From assembly GCA_020746995.1 (NCBI GenBank), contig JAGPXD010000002.1:6510001-6574000 (forward strand): a stretch of 64,000 bases of DNA. The letters run 5' to 3'. The notes beneath the pieces are model-generated. The model had not been told where the DNA came from. It searched no databases and saw only the letters and a list, made by a program, of their open reading frames with translations. The DNA is from Plectosphaerella cucumerina. Lineage: Eukaryota; Ascomycota; Sordariomycetes; Glomerellales; Plectosphaerellaceae. The translations under genes were made by a program, and so were the position numbers. Position 1 is the first letter of the stretch. Each line of letters opens with the position of its first letter. Shown piece after piece: positions 33,726 to 45,230 of this stretch.

Positions 33726-35927
33726 AGATTCATGGGACCTTGCAGTGATTTATTAGCATGGCGGGCGGGGAGGAGTAAATAGCATAGCATCACTGAATCA
33801 CAAATGTTGAGAGAGATGATTTTGGGAACAAGCTCAGGTTCGGTATTCGATGTTGGGCTAATTTGATCTCGAGGGAATCGACAGTCATCCCATCCGGACA
33901 GAAACCGCCTGCCTGAGATTCCCGCTTGGCATATTAGGGATTTTGTCTTGTTTTTCGTCAGTTTTTTGGGGGTCGTTTCGTTTTTGGTTCGTCGCAGACT
34001 CGGACCCCTTTGCAAATGGTCTCGCCGTTGGGTGAACATCCTCTTCCTGCGGATCGGGCGGTGAGCCCCGTGTGCTGGCTCACCGAGTGTATAAAAAGTC
34101 CGCTGGCAAAAGAAGAGGCCAGCTCTCTCCGGGCGCCGGATGAGAAACTAGGGTTTCGGGAATTGCATGGCATGGCGAATGGCGGAGGGGGGCGAGTCGC
34201 GTGAGAGGAAGCACTACGCTTTTTTGGCCTGGATGGATTGGGGGTGTTCGTGAGAACCAGGGCCACGTCCGTTAAGATAGTCGTGAATCGTTTCGCCTTC
34301 GTAACAATTGGTTGACCGGCAATCGGCGCGTGATTGCAGACACGTCGCCGTCGCAGTCTTGCGTCGTTTGTCATCGTCGTAGTCCGGCAGATCCTTGATC
34401 CTTGATACAGGAATCGTTACACACGTTGATCGTCTCTCATGAGCGTCTTCCGGGGTATGTTAGTGATGAGATTGAGGGCGGTGGTCGGGAGAGGCATACA
34501 TTAACGCTCTGGCTACCGCGTACAGCAACCACGTAGGCCTTTTAATGTCCTGCCCAGGACATGGTCCCGCGGTGGAAGCGGCGCCGCTGTGATCAGGGCC
34601 CTGGGACGAGATGTCTTAGCTGGGAGATCGGCATGGTTGCTGGTGAGGGAACTGCGTCGGAAGGCGATGTTGGCGATGTCAGCTCATCCAGGCTTGATGG
34701 CTGTGAAGCAGGAGGAGAGACCTCGCCTCTGCTGCTGTATGGAGGCGTCGTCCATGACTGAGAAGCCGAGGAGAGTCGGAGTGAAGGAGCAGGATCAAAG
34801 GCTCCTCGACACGGCCGCCCTGGGCGATGAGCCCGGGTACTTAAGCGTGAACATCCCGCCTGCCGGTCGCCATGACACCCACCGAATGGCTGGAGCGAGC
34901 CCTGCCGCTACCAGGCTGGAGTCTCAGGTGCGAGTTCGAGCGCTTGCAGGATCACGACATGCCGCCGGCCAAGACGGCCGGGAACCGAAAGAGTGGGAAG
35001 CCCATGGCAGCGTGCTTGCCATAAGGGGAAGTGTCGAGGCTGAGACGATGCATGGGGGAGCCGAGGGAAATGAGATCAGGAAGCTCTTGTGGGGAGCTGG
35101 ACCAGCTGGACCCCTCGCGAGGCCGACGATGTGGACGGGCCATGCTGTTTCACACAGGGGTCCCTTGCTCGTTCCCAGCCTCCAACAGCCAACGCGACAG
35201 CTGTTGATGTGATGTGACAGACGGCATGCGATGCGATGAAGAAGAAGTAGTTGTGATGATGGCCAGAAGACCTGGGTATTCGGACTTTGTTGATGTTCAG
35301 GAGGTGAAGTGAATCGCATGAATGTGCCATCAAACAGAGATCACTAACGACACCTAGTGGATGCAAGCTGAACTTCAGCGATCCACTGGCACAGCGCACG
35401 AGTCACATCAAAGGCTCAGACTGCCGGACGCGTCTCTGGGGTGACATCCCCTGTCAGCTTGCCAGGAGGTCTCCTGAAACACCACCCAACAAGCTCGGAA
35501 GCATGTCATCCTGGGAAACGCCGCCATCGTGGATTTCCATACGGGTACGGCTTGGGAGCAGACCAACGTGATCTGTCATTCCGCAATGGAGTCAGTTGAT
35601 TCGTTTCTCTCATTCGATTCATGCTGTAGAGATGTGCAGACGAAAATAAAACATTTTAAATGTTTATTGACCTGTTTTTCCGTTGGTAGAGCAGCAAGTC
35701 CGTGTCGTTTGTATCACCGCAAGGGTTACAAGCACAATTCCACCAAACATGGCACCCAACAAAAATTACTCTTAGAAGTGTATTACAAATGGCCGTAGCC
35801 GCAATGATCTTATCATACAGCATCGAAATCCAAAATGAAACGAAGCCTTTGCTCAACTCCGTTTGATGTGTACCAGTCTGTGGGATACGCCGCATACTCC
35901 TTCTTTCGCTCGATTATTCATGCCGCT
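33726..35927. other. Intergenic region between the MoCo sulfurase and the 68-residue gene
   Basis: About 2.2 kb. No gene I can support. A 207-codon plus-strand frame at 34589-35212 has no domain and a non-ATG first codon. One weak two-exon small-gene candidate at 35226-35444 is discussed under findings. From about 35600 the sequence is more AT-rich and includes an 8-bp inverted repeat (AAACATTT-t-AAATGTTT); this is probably 3' flank of the minus-strand gene that ends at 35928. Confidence 0.5.
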
Positions 35928-36248
35928 TTACTTTGGAGGGCTGTGCTGCGTGAAGCTAACATGATGTCAGTTGCTGTCTTGAGGAAAATACCAGGAATTG
36001 ACCTACTTCTGCCACATCTTGCCAAGGAAACCTGCCTCTGGCTTTTGATCGTGAAGACTCTGGCGACGCGCACTGCCAGATGCATTCCGGCTGTCGTGGA
36101 GGCTTTGGAACATGGTGTTCGAGCTCTGTGAGCCATGTGTTAGTTAGGAGCACCTCAGTCAGCTATCGGAGGGCCTCTTCAGGCGTACCCTTCTGCGACC
36201 GCTGGTCGGGGAGTTCTGGGAAGCGTCGACAGCCTTGGAGGGATCCAT
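35928..36248 (-). CDS. Small conserved-looking fungal protein, 68 residues, three exons
   Basis: Exons on the minus strand are 36248-36189 (20 codons), 36125-36007 and 35955-35928, giving exactly 69 codons including TAA. Introns are 36188-36126 (GTACGC, branch CTAAC, acceptor CTCACAG) and 36006-35956 (GTAGGT, branch ACTGAC, acceptor GTTAG). The protein starts MDPSKAVDASQNSPTSG, then RRRSSNTMFQSLHDSRN, then ARRQSLHDQKPEAGFLGKMW and ends QNFTQHSPPK. It is basic, Ser-rich and has RRxS-type sites that a PKA-like kinase could use. The pattern 'RRRSSN-hydrophobic-F...KP-x-x-GF-x-GKMW' resembles short hypothetical proteins I have seen in Pezizomycotina, but I know no function. No signal peptide or membrane segment. 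Each exon is too short to stand out on its own. Confidence 0.8.
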
Positions 36249-37442
36249 GTTGATGATGGTGAGGGATGTAGAACAAATATGCCTAGTGGCGGAAGTTTGG
36301 TGATGAAGTGGTCTTCCGTAATGTACGCAAGATGGTTGGTATGTTAGGATAATGAGTAGGGGCTCATCTGCCGGGACGTCCAACAGCTATATACTTCACA
36401 GCTTCTTTACCAAGACGTCAATGATCGCCCAGCTCACAGCTCGGCCCAGCCCCTCCTCCTCCCTCCCTCCACCGGGCCATTCCTCGCCTCCATCCGTCTC
36501 GCTGCCCCTTACCAAGAAGGGGGAGACAAGAAAGGAGGGGAAAGGGTCCGGGGCTAAAGCAGGAGGATCGGCGACGAATCGCCCTACACCACCTCAAGCA
36601 CCATCGGACGACCCCAACAGTGACCTCACCAATGACGAGACTAGCCTCCGCATCGCTTGAGGAGGGGCAAGTGGTCACAGTGAAAGCTTACTTGAGCGTC
36701 CGCGCGCGGACACCAAGCTCCAGCAAAGGAGACCGGCATATTCCATATTGTAGACTGACAGTGGGTTGTCACGTCGTGAGGCACCCGGTGGTCTGATTCT
36801 CCCATCCCCTCAGCGCTGGTCGGTGATTCGATTCGCACTGGGAATGGTGTACGTCAACCACGACGGCGGCATTACTCGCGCGTGCCGCTTTTCCCAAGAG
36901 GTCTCAAGCGCGGGGAGCCCTGTCAGAGACGGAGGAACCCCTAGATCTGCACGAGGCGGGTCTGATGGTCGCTGAAAGGACTTGGGGTCGTCCATCGGAG
37001 ACGCCTGATGATGATGCTGCGTGGGACGGCGATCGGGATGGGAATCCAGCATGAAGTCAATCAGTGTCCACAGTATGGACGACAGAAGCGATGCTACCCC
37101 CTAGATTGGTGCATGGCATTGCTGTCGCCAGTGTCGCCGGATGTGGCGGTCATCAGCAAGGGTGATAGAGAAGAAGAAGCTTGGGCTGCCGGTGAGGTCA
37201 TCATCTCGTCGGTATGCATGACGCCGATACGGTAGCCCCGTTATAGGAGGACGAATGCGGGGAACCCCTCTTGCTCGCCTATCTGCGCAGCTTGCATCCC
37301 TCGATATCTTCAAGACCAAAGGGCGTAGTCAGTGACAGGCTTGAGTCATGTCCTTGGGCATGAGTCAGGGCAATGTGTTCCAATGTCGTGATGGCTTCAC
37401 TCCGACACAAGGTCTCCACGCAATCGACCATCACACTCCACG
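36249..37442. other. Intergenic region upstream of the 68-residue gene and the MarR-GNAT gene
   Basis: About 1.2 kb of divergent spacer. A 102-codon ATG-started plus-strand frame at 36352-36660 encodes Ser/Pro/Lys-rich low-complexity sequence; I do not call it a gene. No repeat or RNA gene seen. Confidence 0.45.
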
Positions 37443-38492
37443 ATGCCCTCTGCAATTGAACCGGAATTGGAGCGGCCGGGCAGCCAGGATCCCGTGCCGC
37501 CCATCCGTGATGCCTCCAGGAAGCTGGTTCGCGAACTCGGCTTCATGCGCCGCACCCTTGCCGGAACCAACCTGTCTGCCGCCGCGGTGCACGCCCTCCT
37601 CGAAATCGGTGATCATGGTGTGCGCGACATGGCCGAGCTGCATGCCAGGCTGAAGCTGGAAGGTGCCCGCGGCGACTTTGACGCCGCTGTCGGCGAGCTT
37701 CTGCGCCAGGGCGAGATCATCGTCGAGCCCCTCGTTCCTGGGTCGCGGCAGGCATCGTACCGAGTCACGCCGCGGGGAGAGGAGACCCTTCGTTCGGTCA
37801 ACGCCCTGGCTGTCGCCCGCGTCCAGGAAGCCCTCGATGCCGCTGCCCCGGGAACAAGCCATGTCATCGCCCACGGCTTGAGGGCCTACGCCGAAGCGCT
37901 AGCAGCAACGTCGCCAGTCCCGAGCCCCGTCATCGCCCCGCCGCCTAGGGCCGGGCTCCGGATCGAGCCGGGGTACCGGCCGGGCTTCCTCGCCCGCACG
38001 CTGCAGATGCACTTGGACTTCTACAATCCCATCCTCGGCTGGGGCCGCGTCTTCGAAACGTCGCTTGCTAAAGGCTTCGGCGATCTCATCGACCGGCTGG
38101 AACAGAACCCGGATAACCAGATCTGGGCTGCTGTGCGGGAACCTGTGGTTCCGGGGGAGACGGAGCGCATCGTTGGCACCATCCTCCTAGATGCCGAAGA
38201 CCTCGGCGAACAGGGCACTGCGCACATCCGCGGCTTCATCATGGACGAGGACGCCCGAGGGCTGGGTGTGGGAAAGAAGCTGCTGGCCGCCGTGATGGAC
38301 TTTGTCGAGCTGCGGGGATTCGACAAGGTCGTTCTGTTCACCATGGGCAGTCTTGCAGCGGCAGTGTACCTGTACCGGAGCGTGGGTTTCGTTTTGGAAT
38401 GTGAGGAGGAAAAGGTCCTCTGGGGCAAGCAGGTACTGGAGCAGAGGTTTGTGTGGAGGCGCGCGCGAGACCAGGAGACTTTGCTCGGTTGA
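37443..38492 (+). CDS. MarR-like winged-helix plus GNAT acetyltransferase fusion protein
   Basis: Single exon, 349 residues, ATG at 37443. Residues about 20-150 look like a MarR-family winged helix: RKLVRELGFMRRTLAGTNLS, a helix-turn-helix region around VHALLEIGDHG...LHARLKLEG, and a wing (VPGSRQASYRVTPRGEETL). Residues about 170-345 are a GNAT domain: RIVGTILLDAEDLGEQGTAH, then the acetyl-CoA loop DEDARGLGVGKKLLAAVMDF, then AAAVYLYRSVGFVLE. This MarR-GNAT order is a standard bacterial architecture ('bifunctional helix-turn-helix regulator/GNAT'). Here it has no intron and normal GC-rich codon use, so if it came from bacteria it has had time to adapt. The usual MarR recognition helix is poorly conserved. 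Substrate and DNA-binding ability are unknown. Confidence 0.88.
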   Translation: MPSAIEPELERPGSQDPVPPIRDASRKLVRELGFMRRTLAGTNLSAAAVHALLEIGDHGVRDMAELHARLKLEGARGDFDAAVGELLRQGEIIVEPLVPGSRQASYRVTPRGEETLRSVNALAVARVQEALDAAAPGTSHVIAHGLRAYAEALAATSPVPSPVIAPPPRAGLRIEPGYRPGFLARTLQMHLDFYNPILGWGRVFETSLAKGFGDLIDRLEQNPDNQIWAAVREPVVPGETERIVGTILLDAEDLGEQGTAHIRGFIMDEDARGLGVGKKLLAAVMDFVELRGFDKVVLFTMGSLAAAVYLYRSVGFVLECEEEKVLWGKQVLEQRFVWRRARDQETLLG

Positions 38493-41400
38493 TGCGCCGA
38501 CATGTTGCCAACTTCCGGCGAGTGCTCCCCAGACGTGGCCGCAAGGCCAATGCATCAAGACCGCCTAGCTCGTAGGGAATAAAGACAATGCAGAGGTCCG
38601 CCATGGCATTACCGACACACCGCATCGGAGGCTTATTGTTGGTATCCCTTCATACCAACTGGAAAGAGGCACCCGCCAGCCTCGCCGGAGGCAATGCTCC
38701 ATACGACATCTGCGCCATATCTTTTGAAATGGAGATCAATGAGCCGGCAGATTCTTCCGCCGTTCTGGATTGTTTGTTTACTTGTCCGCGGCACGGTTCC
38801 GAGTACCAGGTGCATGTCCAAGTGTTGCTGTCCGGTATTAAGGGGCGTGTTATGAATCGATGCACTCGAGGGGTTGGTGCCAGAGTCTCACTGCCTCACT
38901 GCTCAGGTACCAAGACGTACTCAGTCCACGGGGAGCATCGTCCCGACATCCGGTTCGCTGTATGCGATGCGAGGTCACCGGCCGAGCCGCGCCGTGTTCC
39001 CATAGGGCCGCTTCTGCAATACTTCAGATTGGCGACTTGGAGGCGCTGAGGAGAAGAAAGGTCGTCGCCGTGGTGAGGCACCCAGAGCTGTAGCTGTGGG
39101 ATCGCGGGTGCGGGTATCTGAGGCGCCACCTGCGTGGGAGAAGTGACAGAAGGCCGTCGATATGACCTCAGTCTGAGTCTGTTTCGGCCAAGGGACACGC
39201 GTGACCCAGCTGCCGTGAGAGTGAGTGTCCCTGGCGAGCAGACTGCTGCAAGCCATGGAAGAAGAAAAAGCAGGCCGAGCCAGGTCAGCCCCCCGTCACT
39301 TGCTATTGTTGCAGAATGCGGCGCCGGCACAATCAAGCCGAGTGGACGGGAAGTGCTGCTCCCGCTGATCAACCATACACCCGGGGCATCCCCCCACCCC
39401 CGCGCCTACCACATAGACGAGTCGCAGTGGACAGGCGTGCGGCATGCCTCCGTGTGGGCTCGTAGGAGAGATTTCGTGGGGGGCGATTGAAGCCAGCGCA
39501 TTAAGCATGCTTTTCCAGACCGAGTGCTGGGCGGTCGTCGGTGTGACATGTCGCACTTGGTTGCCTTGGCGGGCAAGAAAAAGCAAACACGTGCTTAAGC
39601 TGCGCCTTCCTGTGGAAAAGAGAGTGGGTGAGCAACAGAATAGGGCAGGATTGGGCAGTAAGAAGTGAGGTACGAAGCTGGTGAATTGTGCGGACAGCCC
39701 GAGGTCACAAGGAGAATGAAGCCAGCCCAGCCCGGCGTCGTATATGGGCGATGGCGGTGGCGACGTGGAGCAGGCTGGGCTTTGCTTCACCGACGCCACG
39801 ATGCCTGGTGACCCGGCTGTCTGACACGTTCTGCTCGGGGAGGGCGGCAGGCCAAGCGGCCACGAGTGTTGAGGTCGACGGGGTGGTTGGTGGTGGATAT
39901 CACATGCGATGCTCGAGGTTGATCAGAGACAGGCGTAATGGGAACAGAGCGAGGATCGACGCAGGGAGTGCCTTTGGGAGGGGTCGGTCCCGTCTCTCAG
40001 GCAGGCGCGCAGGCGTCAAAAGTGAGGTGGATGGGCGGCCCCGGATTCTGGCTCTTTTCATGCCGGCTTCAGGTCGATGTAGGAGACCGTGGCGGCGGGG
40101 GCCGAGGTCAAGTGTGATGATGTACCATCATGAGCCGCCGAATAGCTAAGTTTGGAGGTTCCTTGTAGCGTCGGACGTCAGTCTGGATCTGGAGATACGT
40201 TGCCGGCACCAATTGCTGACTGCCTTAGTAAATCTGGAGCGTGCCTTACCTGCCAGGGGAGCTTGGTAGGTTGCCATTTTGCGGGAGGAAACATGCGTGC
40301 GATCTACCAAGTATCGGCAGGTGAGGTCATGTCTCCGTGTCTCCTCCTTCCATCCCGCCGTCGTAGCGCTAGTCGCGACTTCCCGCCCTGTGCCGTTGGC
40401 AGGGGCAGGAGCATTCGAGTGGGACTGGACAGTGGACACCAACATCACCACTAAATGGAAGGCACGGACACTTGGGCAAGAACCTCATGTTCTGTCGGCC
40501 GTCCTTAAGCGGCCCTCGCCTGCAGTTGGTCAACTACCTACTAGTACCATCTGATTCGAGTCTGCATCGAGTCAAGACTCGGACGAGATCACCAACCTGA
40601 ACTTGAAGCCACCGACCTGAAGCCTACCTCGAGCCTCCGACGACCCAGGCAGCCCAGGCATCCCATCTCAGACATCCATATCTTCATCCGGCTGTGTTCG
40701 GCTCGTACTCGCACGTGCCCTCCCGCCCCGATTCCATGTGTCAACGAATGTTCTGTCGAACCTAAAACTTCAGACGAAGCTGATGAGACGAGGCACACTG
40801 CTTATCATCAGGCGACTACACCACTGGTATACCACGAGTACCCTCTCGCCAACGCCAACGCCAACGCCAACGGCGGGAGTTGGCATCGTGGGGGCTGAGG
40901 CTGCCCCAAGCTCTGCCCACCTCACCTTCACCTGCCTTGTCGAGAATGGCGTCCCGACAAGGGGGTTGACAGGTCGTCATGGAAAAAAGGGGCCGACGGC
41001 CACGCCGAAGGCACATGCTCACCCCGGATCATGCTGATTGGGAAACAGAACAACCGTAAAACTGAAGCGAAAGAGCAACGAGGAGAGAGTGTTCGAAGAG
41101 AGACGACTTGAAATCCAAAGCCTCGGCAATCTGCCCACCACTGCCCGGAGAAATTCGACAGTCCCGCTAGGCTTGCAATTTCCTTGGGACCTCGGCCTCA
41201 TCGGCTTGGACTGGACTCTGTGTACCAAAGCTGACAGACTGACAGACTGACCGACGACCATTCTGCTGTACTGAGACCTGACGTTGCACCACACCACCCC
41301 CATTCGAACTGGCGGCACTCTCGACACGACAACAAGACAGCGTCAGACGGTGTCAGGGGTGACGATGGCTGCCGTAGCGTAGCGTAGCCGCGGCGGCCAC

Positions 41401-44400
41401 CCCCTGTCTCCGCGTCACAAGCGGGATTGAACAACCATCGACACGCCCCCCCCTTGGAGACTGGGAGTCTGGAGGCCGGAGCCCCTGATCGCTCATTCAT
41501 CTCGAGTTGTGTGTGCTAGGCTAGCCCTGCGCTACGACCTCCACCGCGGTCCGCCGTCCGCCGCCCTGCCGTTGCAGTCAAGACCTTCCAGAACGGACGT
41601 GGTCGAACACCAGGCACCACATCCCTCCGCTGCATGCCGAAATGGCCGTGCACTAAAAATGGCCTGGCTTCTCCCTAGCGTCGCCTGGAGCGAGATCAAC
41701 ATCTCGCAAGTCCCAATGCCCCAATGCGACCACAGATCGACTGAGCAGTTTTTCCTACTCGACGCCCGTTGGTTGGCCATTCCGCCCTCGGATCTGTCTG
41801 TGCCCTTGGTGCCTGGCTGGCAGCTTGCATGATACTCTCATTGCCAAGGCATACCTGCCGGGCGACGGTCGTCCTGAAGGACAATTCCCACTTCCTGGTC
41901 ATACGTCAGGCCAAGGATACCTGCCACGGCCGTCTGTGGATCGATGATCTTCAGAGCTGCATCACCCCTGCATGCACACACCAAAGTATCGAAGACGCAG
42001 CTGAGAGCCGACACCTATATCAACCTGGGACCGCGTACTCAGCCCTTCCGGGTTCTCAATGTTAAAACTTCGGGTGGCAGCACGAACAGCTTAGGCGTGG
42101 ACACTGTCCTGTCAGGGCGAGATGTCGAGGGGATATGCGGGCCACCAGGCACACAGCAGCATCCATCATTCAAGTATTTGACACTGCAATCTGCACCTAC
42201 CTTTCAGTTGGCACTAAAGTACAGGTAGTGCTCATGTACTTGTACTGCAGCGGTACTGGGTGTGTCCCGCGTCTACCCACAGCTCCAACGACACCCCAAA
42301 TCTCACACCCCCACAGCACCCCTGACCGGGGACATTGGGTGAGTGATATGCAACGTTCCCAAATCACCGCGCTTCTCTCTTCATTACGTACCTTGGTACC
42401 TACAGTACCTAACTGCCCGAGCTCATCCTCCCCAGAAGCGATCTCGAGGCGTGGCATGATGGGCACTAGCATGTGAGCCCGAGAACGGCGCCTTCCTCTC
42501 ACACTGGCGACAAACACCCGGCCGCAGCCGAGCCGCGCAGAATAGGACGTCCGTCGGCGCTACCGCGGCAGAGCTTGTGTCGATTTTGTCGACCGCCTCA
42601 ACCCAAGAAGCCCGAGTCGGAGGAGCTCGGCCAGACTCGTTCCTCTCCCTCCGGTGCCTGTCAGATGTGGGCATGGGCGCGGCTGCGCGCTCTTGACCGC
42701 CACGACGAGATGAGACTGTCTTGCTACCCGGGCGCTATCCAGTAGTAGCATCGGTCAACAGCACCCGACTGTCGGGGCGCCGGGGGACGGAGGAATTCAA
42801 CTGCTTGGGCGCGTGCACCCAAGATCCGTCACCGAGGGACGTGGCGGTACATGCGTCGCCTTCCCTTGTGTGTTTCAGCCTCTCGGGGCAATCCAAGTCG
42901 TTTCTTCTTCCCTCACACTTCGCCTGTCTGCCCGTGGGCAAACATGCCCTCGGTCTTCTCATCCCCATCCTAGGGAAGAAAAATTTCACATGTACCTTTT
43001 CTTGCTTCTACCAAGCGCAGGTAATCCCACCCCCTTTCCTGGACACCCATGGAAAAGTACTTGCCATACTTGGCCAAGTGCATACGTCTGTCCTGTTGTT
43101 GTCAGACCCCGACACCCAGGGAGGTGTGTCCCCAGAGACCTTCGTCGCATCGCGGCGGCGACCCTGGCATGCGCTGCCGCCTTCAGATCAGAGGCTGAGG
43201 AACAGCAAGGCGATCAGAAAGAGACCTGCCAACCAAATGGCGGCCAGCCTTGGGAAGGATTTGCACCAGGGACTTGGGGGCTTGTATGTAGGTTTCCAAG
43301 GCTTTGGCAACAACCAACTGTCTGGTCATGTCGGCACCTGTTCAACCCGCGACACTGTAAAACCAGCCCAGATCGTCGTTGATAAATCGGCCTCCCCTCC
43401 TCCTCTGGCTACGACATGGGAAACCACACCCCATGCACCTCTTCCCACGCACTGCCGAGGAACGACATCACTGGAAATCTTCCCACAGATGGTCTCTATC
43501 GGCACCTCCTTACGAGGACGTGATTAGCCCCAGCCACCACCATCACAGGCCACCAAGGAATCCTTGCGGCGAAGGAAGTGTCTGCCACCCGCCACCACCC
43601 ACCCCCCTCCCCCCTTTCCTCCCCACGTCTCCCCTGTCCGTCTTGTACTGGATGGGTACTGTACAAGCAACAAACAGCACAGCGGCCACATCTTGTATTC
43701 GTACCAACTGCAGGAGATCCCCGAACCCCAGACCCAGGTCGGTTCCAGGATTAAGGAGCGGCTCTTGCGCCAGGGACGTTTCGTTTCCGTCCCCAAGGCC
43801 AGGCCACCATTCGGGCCACATGATCCCTGCTCCTTGTTAGAGCTTCGACAGCCCAAGAAGGCGACAAAGCTGCGTTGCCAGAAAAAACAAACCCCCCTCT
43901 GCCCTCGCCGGGAGACGGCTCTGGCTGCAGAAGGAACAGTGCTCATCTCGGTTTCCAGGAGACACTCACATCGAGGCCTTCATGCGCAGTGGCGTTTTCG
44001 GCTCGCGCTGTCAAGGTTAAGAAAAGGGGCTTCGCCGCCTACCTGGCCTGGAACTTGAGGGTGCCGCCGCACGCGTCGTTTTCTCTCAAGTTCTTCCGGC
44101 GACTACATCACCAACAGGCCCTGGCAGTCCAGATAGGCCCCTGCCACGGGAGATCATCGTATCTGGCATCATATCTGGACTCATCCAACAAGAGATCCCG
44201 GGACGAATCTGACAACCCCCTCGCCCCCCCTCACCCCCGCGGCTTCCCTTCGTGGACACTACGCGACGAACCTAGCGAGGTAAGTGAGCACCACCTTCTT
44301 TTCTTCAAAGAACCCCCACTCGTAAAGGGTCACGCCTGCGAGGGCATGCCACATTGGGGAGACAACTTCTAATAAGAAGCCAGGCCGCCACACGCTTTCA

Positions 44401-45230
44401 GCTGGGCCTGCCCCCATCCCCCCCACGGCAGGTCAACAACAAGCCCGGATGACGTGCGCTCATACAACTGTACTACAAGAGAAACTACTCTCAGGCAACT
44501 TCGCAACCCTGACCCGGCGCGACAGGATCCGGACTGGCGACTTCCAGCTCTCCGCTGACTTGGCCATGCTGAGTGGCCCCTCAGAACCAGAGACCGGTCG
44601 AAGCAAGGATAAAAGCGCCCACTAATCCCGGAAACCACGGTTTCCCTTGGTCCAGCCGGCGCCTCAACCTTGGAACACTCACCGGTGGTGTTATACCACT
44701 AAAAGGAGGCAGCATCGCCGCACCAAGGTTCCTCAAGGTTCCTTTGAAAGAAACCCCGCCCATCCAGTCTCTCTCTTTGTCCGACGACCATCGGTCGCTG
44801 ACCTCGAAGCCATCGAGGTGACTGGCCGCCACCCTGCACCGTCCACCCTCCCCCATCGACCACGCCCTGAGGAAGCCAACGCGCCTGTATTGGTTGGACG
44901 CTGCGGATCTTGCCCCTCTCTCGACTCGCTGTCCCAGCGGCCTGTCGTGCCCTCCAGGAAAATCATCAACCAGCTGAAACAGGGGTCAACCGGAAACCCT
45001 CGACGACGAGCCTGGTGTTGGTTCGAGTTCAGGCGGACGCGCAGTGCCTATATTACCCAGACCCACTCATCGAGTGTTCCGGAGTACCATATCGCGTTCC
45101 GCCAGGCGCGCGTTGGACGTGGATGGACGGCCCTGTCTGCGCGGTCAACCAGGGTCTTGGCATATGGACCGACCAGGCACATCTCAGACCGTCTCCTCCA
45201 GAAGCTGTCGAGCACAGGACGGGATTCGTC
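38493..45230. other. 6.7-kb region without a supported gene, upstream of a Zn2Cys6 factor
   Basis: I read both strands and found no domain, no conserved splice chain and no RNA gene. Frames up to 268 codons (42721-43527, plus) are low in structure and begin at non-ATG codons. Local features: a GCCAAC hexamer run near 40855-40878, a CTGACAGA/CTGACAGACTGACCGAC run at 41229-41254, and a good GTAAGT donor at 44280 that could start a leader intron of the downstream regulator. The right part is plus-strand C-rich, like a long fungal 5' leader. Untranslated RNA cannot be excluded. Confidence 0.45.
40854..40878. repeat. Short hexamer run (GCCAAC)4
   Basis: Four perfect GCCAAC units followed by a broken one, within intergenic DNA. 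A simple-sequence repeat with no assigned role. Confidence 0.8.

Noticed and set aside
34589..35212. 207-codon plus-strand frame
   Set aside because: Non-ATG first codon, unremarkable composition, no family resemblance.
35680..35760. tRNA-like text (GGTAGAGCAG...GGTTACAAGCAC)
   Set aside because: Stems do not pair and the T-loop consensus is missing.
35600..35930. AT-rich patch as a possible transposon relic
   Set aside because: It directly follows the stop codon of the 68-residue gene on the minus strand and is better explained as its 3' flank. No terminal repeats or transposase traces were seen.
36352..36660. 102-codon ATG-started frame rich in Ser/Pro/Lys
   Set aside because: Low complexity, no family match, no splice signals; kept as unannotated intergenic sequence.
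42721..43527. 268-codon plus-strand frame
   Set aside because: Begins at a non-ATG codon, has no domain and no splice partners, and lies in the C-rich region upstream of a regulator.
44071..44080. Isolated ACGCGT boxes (also near 23142, 27761, 35427 and 57105)
   Set aside because: Single hexamers are expected by chance in GC-rich DNA and are not clustered or next to a G1/S gene.
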